Source: Zelonia costaricensis (Eukaryota > Euglenozoa > Kinetoplastea > Trypanosomatida > Trypanosomatidae). Taken from it: a DNA stretch of 64,000 nucleotides. Location: the NCBI GenBank assembly GCA_030849075.1, contig JASAOO010003492.1, forward strand, positions 1 through 64,000. Direction: 5' to 3'. The first letter of the stretch is position 1, and each line of letters begins with the position of its first letter. A program made the position numbers and the translations under genes. Below the pieces are notes generated by a model. It had not been told where the DNA came from, made no database searches, and worked only from the letters and a program-made list of their open reading frames with translations. Of the stretch, positions 28,480-38,365 are shown piece by piece.

Positions 28480-30606
28480 TCAGTAGTAGATGGCCAAGCC
28501 GAGCTGGTAGCTGATGGCGGCCATGGCGGCAAGGTTCAGCGCCACCGTGACGATGAGGACAAACGCGTACACGGCGGGCGGGAATAGCTCCGGGTCTGCG
28601 TCGTGCTTCTCCGATACGCGGCGACACTGATCGACGATCTCGCTAGCCTCGGTGTCGTTCAACTTCACGCGCTGGTAGAGACTCGCGATGTCCATGATGT
28701 ACAGATGGCGCTGCAGCTCGCGACGTGTCGAGGCGCACACGTACAGGTAGCGCTGCAGCAACACGCCCCAGAACAGGAACGCGAAGAAGGCGTACGAGTG
28801 GGCGGTGGAGTAGTACTGATGGCTGCGGCTGTACCCGTTGGCGACGCAGTAGAAGCTGTCCGAGAGCCCGACGATGAAGGCGCAGACGAGCGTGAACCAG
28901 AAGACGCCCATTGCCGTCGCGCGGGCGCCGTGGTTGGCGCTGGCTGAGGCGTAGAGGATGAGCGAGCGCAGACTGTACCAGCCAGGGAAGCCGCTGAAGA
29001 GGTTCCTGACGTTGAAGAACTCGTCCAGGTCGAAGGTGTGGTAGGCGTGTCTGCTGGGGTTCATGAGGCAGCGCCGCTCGAGAAAGGCGAGGTTGGTCAG
29101 CACGTGCAGCTTCTCCCGGATCTCACGCTGCATGTCGGTGATCTTGAGCACCATGTAGGTGAGCGTGCCGGAGAAGAGAAGCGTGGCGAAGAAGGCGAGC
29201 AGCGTTGCGGCCATCTGGTATCCGTTCTCGCCAAACATGTTGTGGCCAAACCCACCGCGCGTCGCCGGGGCCGAGAGACTCATCATCGCACCCCACACCG
29301 TGCTGTACATCAGCCACCGGTACTTGTAGTGCTTGTTCATCACCTTGCCCCGCCCGTCGTCGTCGTACGTGAAGACGCACACGCTCGCCTTGGCGTCGAC
29401 GAGGCTCGCTGCCAGCGCCGACAGCTTCGGCGTCAGCCGCCGGTCCACCCGCTCCAGCCCGTGGGGGTAGCGGAAGAAGCTCGTGTACGCCGCCCCGACG
29501 AGGGCGACGACAAGCCATAGCACGCACGGCACGACCATGTCCGGCAGCGTCAGGCGGCCGTCCTGCACACGGCCGAGGGGGACGCGACACGCCACGAGGA
29601 CAATCGACGCGATCTGGCACAGCATCGCGACGGCGATGACGCAGAGCGAGAACGTGGGGGCGTCGAAGTCGCTGCGGAGGGCGGCGCCGCTGACGACGAA
29701 CTCGCGCTCCTCCTGCAGCGACGTGATGCGGAGTGGGGCGAAGGGCACCCACGGCAGCGACAGGAAGGGGAAGAGAAAGATGAAGCAGCGCCACGCAAAG
29801 CGAGCGGCAGAGAACACCTCGTTCGGCGCCGGCGCCGCGCAGGTGAAGACGGCATCGGGCGAGCCGTACTGCATCGCGGCGCCGCCGACGCTCTCCTTGC
29901 CGTCCGCGTCCGCGACAGACGACGTGGTGCGGAAGCGGATGCTCGCAAAGCTCTGGTTGTTCATCTCCATGTACGGCGAGGCCCCGGAGCGCGGCGGGGG
30001 TGTGGCAGCGGCGGCGGCAGCGGCGGCGGCGGCTGTTACCGGCGCGTCGGCGCTGGAGCGCGGGATGTCCAGCGGCGGGCGCAGGGCGGTGGTGGCCGCG
30101 GCGGGGACGGGCAGGGCCAGCTGCGTCGTCTGGCTGGCGGCCCCCCACAGGTACTCGTTCACCTGCTCCACAATCGTGGAGAAGAGCGCCGCCCGCGCAC
30201 GCTGCAGCACCTCGGGCGCCTTGGCCGGCATCTCGCTGACTCGGTTGCCGTCCTTCCACGTGCCGCAGATCTCGTGTCCGCGGCTGCTGTACACGCCCTT
30301 GTAGATGGCGGACTGGCGGAACTCGCCGCTGAAGCACTCGCCCGTCGCGAAGAACATCGTCCCCTCCCCCTCCATCAGGCCGGAGCGGAACTGTCCTACG
30401 AAGATGTTCCCTGATGGGTAGAAGCACACGCCGAGCCCGTGCCGCTCCCCGTTCAGCCACTCGCCCTCGTACATGACGCCGTTGCTGTACTGCATGAAGC
30501 CCCGGCCCGTCCGCTTCGTGACATCGACCACCTCTGCAAAGTCCGGCGGCAGGCTGTAGCCGTGGAAGTCGGTGTGACTGCCATCTAACGTCGACTCCGC
30601 AGGCAT
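28480..30606 (-). CDS. MORN-repeat protein with about seven membrane spans
   Basis: 708 aa from the ATG at 30606. The N-terminal 120 residues hold three to four MORN repeats (Y-E-G-E-W-L-N-G-E-R-H-G-L-G-V at about 46-60, F-V-G-Q-F-R-S-G-L-M-E-G-E-G at about 69-82, then F-S-G-E-F). A linker with an Ala run (about residues 205-220) and Pro/Ser sequence follows. The C-terminal 440 residues contain about seven hydrophobic segments, for example I-F-L-F-P-F-L-S-L-P-W-V-P-F, V-I-A-V-A-M-L-C-Q-I-A-S-I-V-L-V, V-L-W-L-V-V-A-L-V-G-A-A-Y, L-L-A-F-F-A-T-L-L-F and a final one close to the C-terminus. MORN repeats bind membranes or cytoskeletal partners. I do not recognise the membrane domain family. No signal peptide. 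The role is unknown; a membrane-skeleton anchoring function would be a guess. Confidence 0.85.
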   Translation of the reverse strand: MPAESTLDGSHTDFHGYSLPPDFAEVVDVTKRTGRGFMQYSNGVMYEGEWLNGERHGLGVCFYPSGNIFVGQFRSGLMEGEGTMFFATGECFSGEFRQSAIYKGVYSSRGHEICGTWKDGNRVSEMPAKAPEVLQRARAALFSTIVEQVNEYLWGAASQTTQLALPVPAAATTALRPPLDIPRSSADAPVTAAAAAAAAAATPPPRSGASPYMEMNNQSFASIRFRTTSSVADADGKESVGGAAMQYGSPDAVFTCAAPAPNEVFSAARFAWRCFIFLFPFLSLPWVPFAPLRITSLQEEREFVVSGAALRSDFDAPTFSLCVIAVAMLCQIASIVLVACRVPLGRVQDGRLTLPDMVVPCVLWLVVALVGAAYTSFFRYPHGLERVDRRLTPKLSALAASLVDAKASVCVFTYDDDGRGKVMNKHYKYRWLMYSTVWGAMMSLSAPATRGGFGHNMFGENGYQMAATLLAFFATLLFSGTLTYMVLKITDMQREIREKLHVLTNLAFLERRCLMNPSRHAYHTFDLDEFFNVRNLFSGFPGWYSLRSLILYASASANHGARATAMGVFWFTLVCAFIVGLSDSFYCVANGYSRSHQYYSTAHSYAFFAFLFWGVLLQRYLYVCASTRRELQRHLYIMDIASLYQRVKLNDTEASEIVDQCRRVSEKHDADPELFPPAVYAFVLIVTVALNLAAMAAISYQLGLAIYY

Positions 30607-32717
30607 CGTGACTAGCAAAGTGTGTTTGTGTTTCCCTCTTTGGAGTTGGTTCTACCGTCGTGGTGAGCGGCTGACTTTTGCTTTTTAGCCGCTGCTGTGC
30701 GATGGTCGGCGGTGCACCACTTGGGCGTCGCGACTACGTAAAGGAACGGCAACGGAAGCGGTGAGCAACAGGCCGCTGCGGCGACACGACGCTCACACGC
30801 ACTGCTGACTGCCAGCCACGGCGGCGGCGGCGGTGGCGTTGTGGGGGTCGCCAGGAAAGGGTGGGGAAGAGAGGATGCCAAGTTTTCAAGAGTGAGCGAG
30901 AGAGGGGGGAGGGGGTTGCGAGGAAGACGAGGCGCCCGCACCGTGCGTGAGGAGAACTCGTTTGTTTTCGTCACTGTCGTGGGCTCCACTTGCCGGTGCT
31001 GCGCTGCCGTGTCAGCGGGTGTGCACACCTGCGGCGCAGTGACGTGCAGGCACCCGCGGACACGACTCACCACCAGCCATCGAGGCATCGCGAGAACAGC
31101 GAGAACGGCCAGCCTTTACTTGGCACTCGCACTGCGGTAGTTATGTCGAGAGGGAGTAGGGCAGAAGCTGCGCAGCTCGCATCAGTCTCACTCCACGCCT
31201 TTTGCCTTCCCTGTTTGTGGTCGTTGTGCGTGCACTTTGCGCTTGGTAATTGCACACGTATTCAGAGAAGGTGGCACACGGGCCAGCGAGACGCTCACAC
31301 GAGATATTCGCGACGAGAGATGCGCAACAGATCGCTTTCGCCGCAGACCCGTCCCCGCACACACTTCCACTTCCACACACACACACACACAAACACTGCG
31401 ACGTGCGTTGGTGCCAGGCGGTGAAGCGGTGACGAGGGCAGCGCGAAACAGATGAGGAAAGGGAGCGTGTAGCATGTGTGAACGAACGTGCACCATCACG
31501 TGGCGCAGAAGGTGGGAGGTGGGGTGGGCCACTCAGGAAGGCAGGGAGTGAGAGGGGCGGGGGTAGCACCGAGGTCGATGGCGGCCACCTCGCCCACGTG
31601 ATAGAAGGGAGGGGAGGCAAAGAGAAGAGCGAAGAGGGAAGGCAAGAGAAGCGGCGAGTCGCCGACGCGTAACATCGCAGAAGGGGGGTGCGCAGGTGCG
31701 CCTTTAGTCACGGGTGAGATGACGGAGGTCAAGTAGAGGCGGCAAAGCCTGGTAACACGTACGGGTGAGACAGCGGCAGAGACGCCATCAGACGTGAGGA
31801 AGAAGGGGCCCAGTGAGGGGGCGAAGGGGGAGCGGTGCGCCGCGGCGTGTACACGGAAGAGCAGAGCGGGGGTGCAGGCGGAGGCACCGCTCCCGTACAG
31901 CGTGCGCACGGACTTGACACGTAAAAGAGGGAAAAAAAAGGCGTTTTGGGGTGGCGGAGGTGGCGCGGTGTCCGCGTGGAGCGTGGCGGGGAGGGAGGCG
32001 CGATGGAGTGACGACGCGCGAGCACATGCGCCCACGCGACCAGTGCACCGCCTCGGCGCATGGCCGCGGTCGTGGCATCGCGTCTCGAGAAGCACACGGT
32101 TGAGTTTCGCGAGAGTTCCCGGCTCTCTCTACTCTCTCCCGCCCACAAAACCGTCGACTCGTTCTGGACGTGTACGCGTGCTCGCTCGCGTCACGAGCAA
32201 CCACGACACTGGCAGCCCCACGCAGGAGCGCCGCACCACTCCTCACAGAAGGCGAATATGATCCGGCCATAAGTCAGTACAAGAAATGCGAGAACACAAG
32301 AGGTACGCGCAGACACACACACACACACACATAGAGGAACAGATGCGCACGGGACGGGAACAGGCAAAGGGCAGCGTCGCGCAAACGCGGAGGCGAGACG
32401 GAGATGCGGGAGCGTGGTAGAGGCGAAGACAGAAGAGCAACGCGCAGGCACGCTGCGCCGATGTTGATCGTCGACTTGGCGGGGGTTCATCGACAGCGCC
32501 GCGCGGCGAAGGCGGCGCAGCAGCGAGGGAACGCCACAGGCGGTCGAAGAGGGGGGGGGCGGGGCAGGGGGAAGGAGGAGGAGCGGGGAGAGCAGAAGCA
32601 AGAGTTCAACGGGTCCTCCTGTGTGCTCCCGCCCCTCACCTCTCTCTCCGACGTCTATTCCGCAGCCCTGCCACGCGAGCCGGCATTGCCGTCGCTGGCC
32701 CGCACAGTTTTCTCTTC
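30607..32717 (-). other. Long spacer (2.1 kb) between HAD-APH and MORN genes
   Basis: No gene seen in either strand; open frames here are low-complexity. A sense C/T tract at about 30858-30935 has its first clear acceptor-like AG (GGCAG) at 30810-30809, about 200 nt before the MORN gene ATG. CA repeats (TG in sense) lie at 31373-31391 and 32313-32331, in what is probably the 3' UTR of the HAD-APH gene. Confidence 0.5.
32313..32331. repeat. (AC)n microsatellite in the HAD-APH 3' flank
   Basis: Perfect CA repeat on the plus strand, TG in sense, about 390 nt after the HAD-APH stop. A second one lies at 31373-31391. Confidence 0.95.
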
Positions 32718-35201
32718 CTACAGCTTGGCTGAGGTGCGGCTGTGCAGCAGGTCGATGCCGCGCTGCGCCAGCTGGTCCGCCTGGGCAATACTGCGCGAGT
32801 TCGAATAGCGCTTCTCGTGCGGGGACGCGTTGCCAGACACGACGTCCGTCATCAGCATCGCCGCCTGCTGGAGGCAGAGCGCAGCGATGTAGACCTTGAA
32901 GATGTCGTCGCGGCGGTGCCGGTCAAGGTGCAGCATGTACCCGCGCGTGCTGCAGTACATTTCGAGTATGTCGCTCGGAGTGGGGAACAGAGTCTGGATG
33001 TCGCGCGGCGCGCCGTAGACGCCCTCGGGCTGCGTCGTGAGGCAGAACATCGCGGCCGAGGCGACGTCGATGAGGGGGTCGCCGAGGCGCGTGAACTTGA
33101 ACTGCACCATGCCGATCATCTGCGGCGGGTACTTGGTTCGCCCCTCCAGCGAGCGGTGCGTGAAGATGACGGAGGAGAGGTTGAAGTTGCCGTGGAGGAC
33201 GACGAGCCGGTCCGGCATGGGCACCATCTGGTGCGATAGCTGCGTCTGGTCAAAGCTGCTGTGTAGCAGCCGCGAAAGCTTCTCCTGCGTGACTGAGCGC
33301 AGCTGCACATCAAAGCGGCCCGGCGCGCCGCTCTTGGAGAGGGCGAGCTTGTACATCTCCACCGCCTCCTGCACCAGCGCCAGCACCGGGTGCGTGTGCC
33401 GCTTCAGCCGCCGCATCTCCTCCTCCTGCTGCTTCATGAAGGGTGGCAGCGGCGAGTTATGCAGCGTTGACAGGGCCGCGATGGCCTGCTTGTAGAAGAG
33501 CTTGGGGCGCAGCTCCACGTTGATCACCATGACGCGCCGCTGCGAGTACGGGCGACGGATGCGCGGCCGGATGAGCTGCGCCGTGGTGCCGATGTTCTCG
33601 CCGTCGCGGTAGCGGCGCAAGAAGAAGCGGCGGCCGCACACGGCGTACGAGTCGCAATACACCAGCGGCGTCGGGATGCGCAGCTCCGGCGCCGTGGCGT
33701 GCAGGTGGGCCATCGTCTCGTACTCGCGGCGGATGTCCACGGAGCCGTACGGCGAGGGGCCGCGTGGCTGAATGCGCAGGATGTAGCTGCCGGTGCGCAG
33801 CGTGACGCGGTACGACTCGAAGAAGCGGCTGCCCTCGACGTACTCGAAGAGGATGGGTCCGGCCGAGGTGGCAAAGCCGGGCTGGGTGCGCAGCTTCATG
33901 TCCGGCGCCGGCCGCGGTGGGAGGGTGAGGGGGAAAAGGTGCGGGAGGTGCTGGGCGCAGTAGAACAGAATGCGCTCCTGGTCCTCGTCGTCCATGCGGT
34001 AGCTGTCCATCTCCTGCGTGCTGACAGGCGTGCACAGGTCGTTGGGCGGGGGCGGGATGAAGAGCAGGTTGTTGTTGTAGTTGTGGAGCTCCTCCGTGAC
34101 CCACGAGGTCGGCTTGCCCTCGGGCGTCTTGGGCGCGCAGAACATGGGTCCGATGTCCTTCTCGACGCCGGCGACCACGTCGGCCCAGAATGCGTCCTTC
34201 TCCGCGACCACCTTGAGGGCCCGCACGATGTCCTTGTACACATCGCACGCGCCGTCCTCGATGAGAAAGACTTCCGTGAAGGGGCTGCCGGGCAGCCGCC
34301 GCGCCACCTCGCAGTGCGCCTCGACGTCGTCGAAGTAGAAGATGTTGGGCTTGATGTCGTAGCGCAGGGCCTCGCCGGTGGGCACGCGGCCGGTGCGCAC
34401 GTCCTCCAGCGCCTGCATGAAGATGTCGGGGTACGGCTTGCGCTTGTGAGCCGTGTAGCTCTGGACGTAGCCGTCGAAGAGGCCTGTGACCTGGAACGTG
34501 TTCTGGTAGTCGCCGCGCTTCTCGCCGTACTCGACGGGGCACACGACAGGGTAGGCCGACGATACGGAGTCGGCCACCGAGTAGGTCATGGCCTTCACCA
34601 TGCGGCGGTACTGCCCCTCGAACTCCCACGCGTTTCCCATCGCGAAGAGGCGGATCTCCTGCTGGCTCTTGGAGCGCAGATAGTGCAGCAGGTTCAGCAC
34701 GTTCTTGCGCGGCGAGACCTTTTCGATCGTGCACAGGAACGCCTCCACGTCGAGCAACTCGCGGATCTGCACCTGCACAACGGGGTCACACAGAAGCGGA
34801 AAGCGTTTCTTGAGGGCGTCGACCTTCTTTGGGAAGGCAATATTCATGCTCTCCAGCTCTTCCGGGTTCTGCTTGGACAAGGCGCTGAGCATGAAGTGAA
34901 TCTCCTCCGTGAAGGCGCCAATGAACTCCAGCCGGTTCAGCTCGCCGAGCTCGAGCCGCTCGAAGGCGCTCTTCAGCGCACGCGTCCGCTCCGTAAAGTG
35001 GGTCACCGTGAAGAAAAAGTTGCTGTACTTCTTGGCGAGAAACGGCACGGGGCGCTCATGAACGCGCTCGACGATGATGTGCGCACCGGCACGCTCGAAG
35101 ACGCACCGCATCATGTTCTCCGCCAGCCGCCGCGCTGCTGGGAACGGCGAGGTCGTCAGGACGCCCGCCAGGTCCATCATGAGCACTACCTCCGCCGGCA
35201 T
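32718..35201 (-). CDS. HAD-like plus aminoglycoside-phosphotransferase-like fusion (ACAD10/11-like, without the dehydrogenase), probable pseudoenzyme
   Basis: 827 aa from the ATG at 35201; the frame's upstream extension has no ATG. Residues 1 to about 400 form a HAD-like unit starting with M-M-D-L-A-G-V-L (nucleophile Asp10, the second Asp replaced by Ala12) and ending with I-F-Y-F-D-D. From about residue 480 an APH/choline-kinase-like unit follows (S-Y-I-L-R-I-Q-P-R-G; R-R-E-Y-E-T-M..P-T-P-L-V; L-G-D-P-L-I-D-V-A-S-A). The order HAD then APH is that of animal ACAD10, but the acyl-CoA dehydrogenase part is absent. The catalytic H-G-D-x4-N reads H-G-N-F-N-L-S-S (Asn672, Ser677) and the metal-binding L-D-W-E reads V-Q-F-K (Gln700), so phosphotransfer seems lost. 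I infer a binding or scaffold role. An alternative start is Met8 or Met9. Confidence 0.85.
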   Translation of the reverse strand: MPAEVVLMMDLAGVLTTSPFPAARRLAENMMRCVFERAGAHIIVERVHERPVPFLAKKYSNFFFTVTHFTERTRALKSAFERLELGELNRLEFIGAFTEEIHFMLSALSKQNPEELESMNIAFPKKVDALKKRFPLLCDPVVQVQIRELLDVEAFLCTIEKVSPRKNVLNLLHYLRSKSQQEIRLFAMGNAWEFEGQYRRMVKAMTYSVADSVSSAYPVVCPVEYGEKRGDYQNTFQVTGLFDGYVQSYTAHKRKPYPDIFMQALEDVRTGRVPTGEALRYDIKPNIFYFDDVEAHCEVARRLPGSPFTEVFLIEDGACDVYKDIVRALKVVAEKDAFWADVVAGVEKDIGPMFCAPKTPEGKPTSWVTEELHNYNNNLLFIPPPPNDLCTPVSTQEMDSYRMDDEDQERILFYCAQHLPHLFPLTLPPRPAPDMKLRTQPGFATSAGPILFEYVEGSRFFESYRVTLRTGSYILRIQPRGPSPYGSVDIRREYETMAHLHATAPELRIPTPLVYCDSYAVCGRRFFLRRYRDGENIGTTAQLIRPRIRRPYSQRRVMVINVELRPKLFYKQAIAALSTLHNSPLPPFMKQQEEEMRRLKRHTHPVLALVQEAVEMYKLALSKSGAPGRFDVQLRSVTQEKLSRLLHSSFDQTQLSHQMVPMPDRLVVLHGNFNLSSVIFTHRSLEGRTKYPPQMIGMVQFKFTRLGDPLIDVASAAMFCLTTQPEGVYGAPRDIQTLFPTPSDILEMYCSTRGYMLHLDRHRRDDIFKVYIAALCLQQAAMLMTDVVSGNASPHEKRYSNSRSIAQADQLAQRGIDLLHSRTSAKL

Positions 35202-35884
35202 TTTCAAAGACCGAGAAGAGAATAAATGATGTCCAGGTATGGGTGTGTGTGTGTGTGTTTGAGTGTGTATCGGTGGTGCGGGAGGGGGGGGGGTCGGCGT
35301 CCTACTGCTTTTCTGTAAAGGTGTACGCTGCGCAGGCTGACGACGAGGAGCGAAGACGAAGAAGCCGGTCACCGAGGGATCCGCAGGACGCACAAGGAAG
35401 GAGAAGGGGAGGGGGATTCGATCGACTACACAGTATACACGGAGACTACAGACTACAGGGTGGAACTGTTGAACTGAAGTGACCCGTCACGTACGCCGCA
35501 TTGTGATTGTCACCACAGGCACCACGGAGAGGGGCGATAAAAAGTTCAGGCGAGAAGGAGGAGGCGACGTGGAGAAGCAGCATCGAGTAGCTGGACAGTG
35601 CGTAAGACAGAGGCGTCCTCGCGGCTGCTTGGGGTAGTAGCGCTCGCTTCCAATCCTCGTAGAGGTGCGGCTTGTCCTGTGTTGCGCTTCAGTGAGTGCC
35701 GTGCACACGTGTTCTCTTTGTGTTTCTTATCTGTGAAGTGCCCAACGGCGGTCCAGTGGCGTGTGTGTGCGTGGCCGGCGACAGAGAGGGAGAGACAAAG
35801 AAGAGCACAGCACCGTCAGCGCACCGCACACGACAGAGCGGCACCGCTCTCCCCGGTTGCTCCGCCTGCACCTCGCTACACCCG
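35202..35884 (-). other. Spacer upstream of HAD-APH gene
   Basis: No gene. In sense: a C/T tract at about 35345-35375 with TCAG, then an 11-C tract at about 35282-35293, then a CA repeat (35243-35258), then no AG until codons 4-6 of the CDS. The acceptor is therefore either upstream of the C tract or inside the first codons. Confidence 0.5.
35243..35258. repeat. (GT)n microsatellite upstream of HAD-APH
   Basis: TG repeat on the plus strand, CA in sense, ending about 40 nt before the ATG at 35201 and lying between a C tract and the start codon. Confidence 0.95.
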
Positions 35885-38365
35885 CTACGCGTCCCAGCCA
35901 CCACAGCCCGCGCCGCCGCCGCTGTCTCCAAACGTCATCACCTTCGCGGGGGCCGTGGCATCGCGCACCACGGCCCCCATGGCCGCCGCGAGGGCGTGCA
36001 GCGAGGGCGGCAGCGAGGCGGCCGCCACGCCGCTCCACAACTCCGGGGTGCGCATCAGCGCTGCTGCCAGGCCCGAGTCACCGCGCACCACGCCGAGACA
36101 CTCCGCCACACACTGCGCCGTGACGATGCTGCGCAAGTTCGTTGGCGCCGGCACCCCTGCCTCGGCACGCGCCAGCAGACGTGCACACAACACGCAAAGC
36201 GCCTCCGCCTCCTCGGGCCGGCAGCGTGCAGCCGTCCGCGACGACGACGAAGACGCGTCGCCGTGCGTATCGGCGCCGGCGCCGCGCAGGTGCGGGAAGG
36301 CGGCGAGCGCGGCATCACGCCAGAGCGCCACGGGCACCGCACCGCCGTACTCCCCCCGTGCCACCGCCTCCAGCCACGTCCAGTTGCCGCCGCCCCCACT
36401 GCCGCCCTGACGCGCTGCGCCGCGCTCCAGGTCCGCGGCGGTCAGCACGCCGAAGGCGCCGCTCACCGCGACCCCGCGCAGACGTCGCCACTCCGCGCGC
36501 TCCCGTGCAGTGGTGTAGCCGGGCTCTGGCCACGAGCACAGCGCCACCACGAGCCGGCCCAGCTCTGCCCGGTCCCCCACCGCGCCGTACGAGAGCCGAG
36601 AGAGCAGCAGCACAAAGCGAAGCGAGGCGTGCCCACCGCCGTCCTGCCCGGTGCCCAACCGCCCTAAAGCCGCCGCGTCAACCTCCACGAGGTGCCCGCC
36701 GTCCAGCACGGCGCACGCCCACGCCACAACCGTGTCGGCGGCGAGGTCGAAGTTCGGGGTGTGCGTCGTCATCCGCAGACACGCGCGCACCACGCGCCGC
36801 GCCGCGTCAGCCAGCTCCGCCCTGTCGCCGGCATCGACGTCCTCTGCGAGCTGCATCACCGCCGTGGCGGCAGCGAGGATGTCGTTCACGTCGCCGCACT
36901 CCGTTGGAGGCTGCTGCACGCCGCGGGGCGCAGAGGTGGCGTTGAGGTGCACAGGCTTCGGGGCGGCGCCGTCCGGGCCTTCGGCACCTTCCTCGTCCGT
37001 GGCATAGGCGGACGCAGCCGTGGGCCGTGCGAGGCTGGCGGACATGTGCCCGGTCGGTGTGGCGGCCGTCACCGCCTCCAGAAGGCACGCCACGTACGCG
37101 GCGGCGTGCTCGACCTGCACCGCCAGCGCAGGGGCGGCAGCCAGTGCCGATGTCGACGACCCACCGCGGCGAAGCAGTTGACTCAGCGACGCGGCCCAGG
37201 CAACGAGGTGAGGCGGGTCCACCCACTCCCGCACCGCCGCCGCTGCACCGGCGCCCTCCTCCTCCGCCGCATCGTCTCCGCCCCCGCACGCACGCTCCCG
37301 CGCGGCGGCCGCCACGGCGTCTGCGTAGACGAGCACCGTGTCGTCCGCCACGGCGGCGGCCTCGAAGCGCCCCGCGCAGTGGCGCACAAACGGCGCTGTG
37401 GCGATGTGCAGCAGCTCGATGAGCGCCTCCAGTGAAAGGCGGCCGGCGGTGGCGGCCTCGAAGACGGGGCCGCCCTCGTCCATGGCGCGCAGCAGCGCCG
37501 TCTCCAGCGCAGCGAAGATGTGGCGCATGACAGCCACCTCAGGGCCGTCATCGCCCTCCTCCGCAGGCGCGTGGCCCGGCGCTGCAGTGGACGCTGCTGC
37601 GAGCGCCTGCGCGAGGGGCTCGATGTGGCGCCGGATGAGAAACCAGCCGAAGGCTGCCGCGTCCAACGTCACCGTCTCACCAAGCTGCGCGGTGCTCAGC
37701 CGCTGGTACAGCTGCAGCAGCGTCGTGGCGAGCTCCTGCTGCCGGCGTGCCCGTCGCTTGAGGGAGGCGTGGCCGGCGTGGCGGGGACTGCCCTGCAGCC
37801 GCCCGAGCCGCTGCACCTCGTCCACGAGTTCCTGCAGCCGCACAGCCGCCCACGCATCCGGCTCTGCTGCCGCGGTGGAAGCGCTTGCCGTGCCTTCTGC
37901 TGCTGCTGCTGCAGGCGAGCGTATCACCTCCGCCTGTGTGTCACCAGGAGTAAAAAAATAGTCGGGCTCATCGCTGGCCTCCGCGGCGCTCGGCGTGGCG
38001 GACGACTGCGCCACCGCTGCGAGGTTGCCGCGCCGCTCGGCGTCGTGCTCGGCGGCGAGGCGCACCCGCTCGACCAGCGAGAGCGTCCGTGCCCCCTTCG
38101 CCTTCTCCGCGAGGGTGCGGCTCCAGCTCGTGGGGTCGTAGGTGAAGTGCTGGTGGGGACGGAAGACGTGGTGCGCGGACCAGCGGAAGGCGTTCTGGCG
38201 GTCTTGGACCTGCTGGCTATGAGTGCGGTCGGGGCTGTGCTGCCGGTGGATGCCGCGCGCACCAGACCACAACGCGACGCTGCCGCTGCTCTGCCCACTG
38301 CCGCTGGGGAGAGGGTTCCGTGTGAGGGCGGCGCGTGTCTGCGCAAGGCGCTGTGCTGATCGCAT
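35885..38365 (-). CDS. Large hypothetical protein, probably mitochondrial
   Basis: 826 aa from the ATG at 38365. The N-terminus (M-R-S-A-Q-R-L-A-Q-T-R-A-A-L-T-R-N) is an amphipathic, Arg-rich, acid-free helix typical of a mitochondrial presequence. After it comes a Trp/His/Arg-rich region (F-R-W-S-A-H-H-V-F-R-P-H-Q-H-F), then a long mostly helical, Ala/Leu/Val-rich body with many short repeats of the A-A-x-L-E-x-x-L type, suggesting an alpha-solenoid. I recognise no named family; kinetoplastid mitochondrial RNA-processing proteins often look like this, but I cannot place it there. A longer ATG start exists at 38626 (913 aa), but a candidate acceptor AG at 38428-38427 favours 38365. Confidence 0.78.
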   Translation of the reverse strand: MRSAQRLAQTRAALTRNPLPSGSGQSSGSVALWSGARGIHRQHSPDRTHSQQVQDRQNAFRWSAHHVFRPHQHFTYDPTSWSRTLAEKAKGARTLSLVERVRLAAEHDAERRGNLAAVAQSSATPSAAEASDEPDYFFTPGDTQAEVIRSPAAAAAEGTASASTAAAEPDAWAAVRLQELVDEVQRLGRLQGSPRHAGHASLKRRARRQQELATTLLQLYQRLSTAQLGETVTLDAAAFGWFLIRRHIEPLAQALAAASTAAPGHAPAEEGDDGPEVAVMRHIFAALETALLRAMDEGGPVFEAATAGRLSLEALIELLHIATAPFVRHCAGRFEAAAVADDTVLVYADAVAAAARERACGGGDDAAEEEGAGAAAAVREWVDPPHLVAWAASLSQLLRRGGSSTSALAAAPALAVQVEHAAAYVACLLEAVTAATPTGHMSASLARPTAASAYATDEEGAEGPDGAAPKPVHLNATSAPRGVQQPPTECGDVNDILAAATAVMQLAEDVDAGDRAELADAARRVVRACLRMTTHTPNFDLAADTVVAWACAVLDGGHLVEVDAAALGRLGTGQDGGGHASLRFVLLLSRLSYGAVGDRAELGRLVVALCSWPEPGYTTARERAEWRRLRGVAVSGAFGVLTAADLERGAARQGGSGGGGNWTWLEAVARGEYGGAVPVALWRDAALAAFPHLRGAGADTHGDASSSSSRTAARCRPEEAEALCVLCARLLARAEAGVPAPTNLRSIVTAQCVAECLGVVRGDSGLAAALMRTPELWSGVAAASLPPSLHALAAAMGAVVRDATAPAKVMTFGDSGGGAGCGGWDA

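Noticed and set aside
32718..35201. Calling the HAD-APH protein an active kinase or acyl-CoA dehydrogenase
   Set aside because: The catalytic Asp of H-G-D and the metal-binding Asp are both replaced, and no dehydrogenase domain is present.
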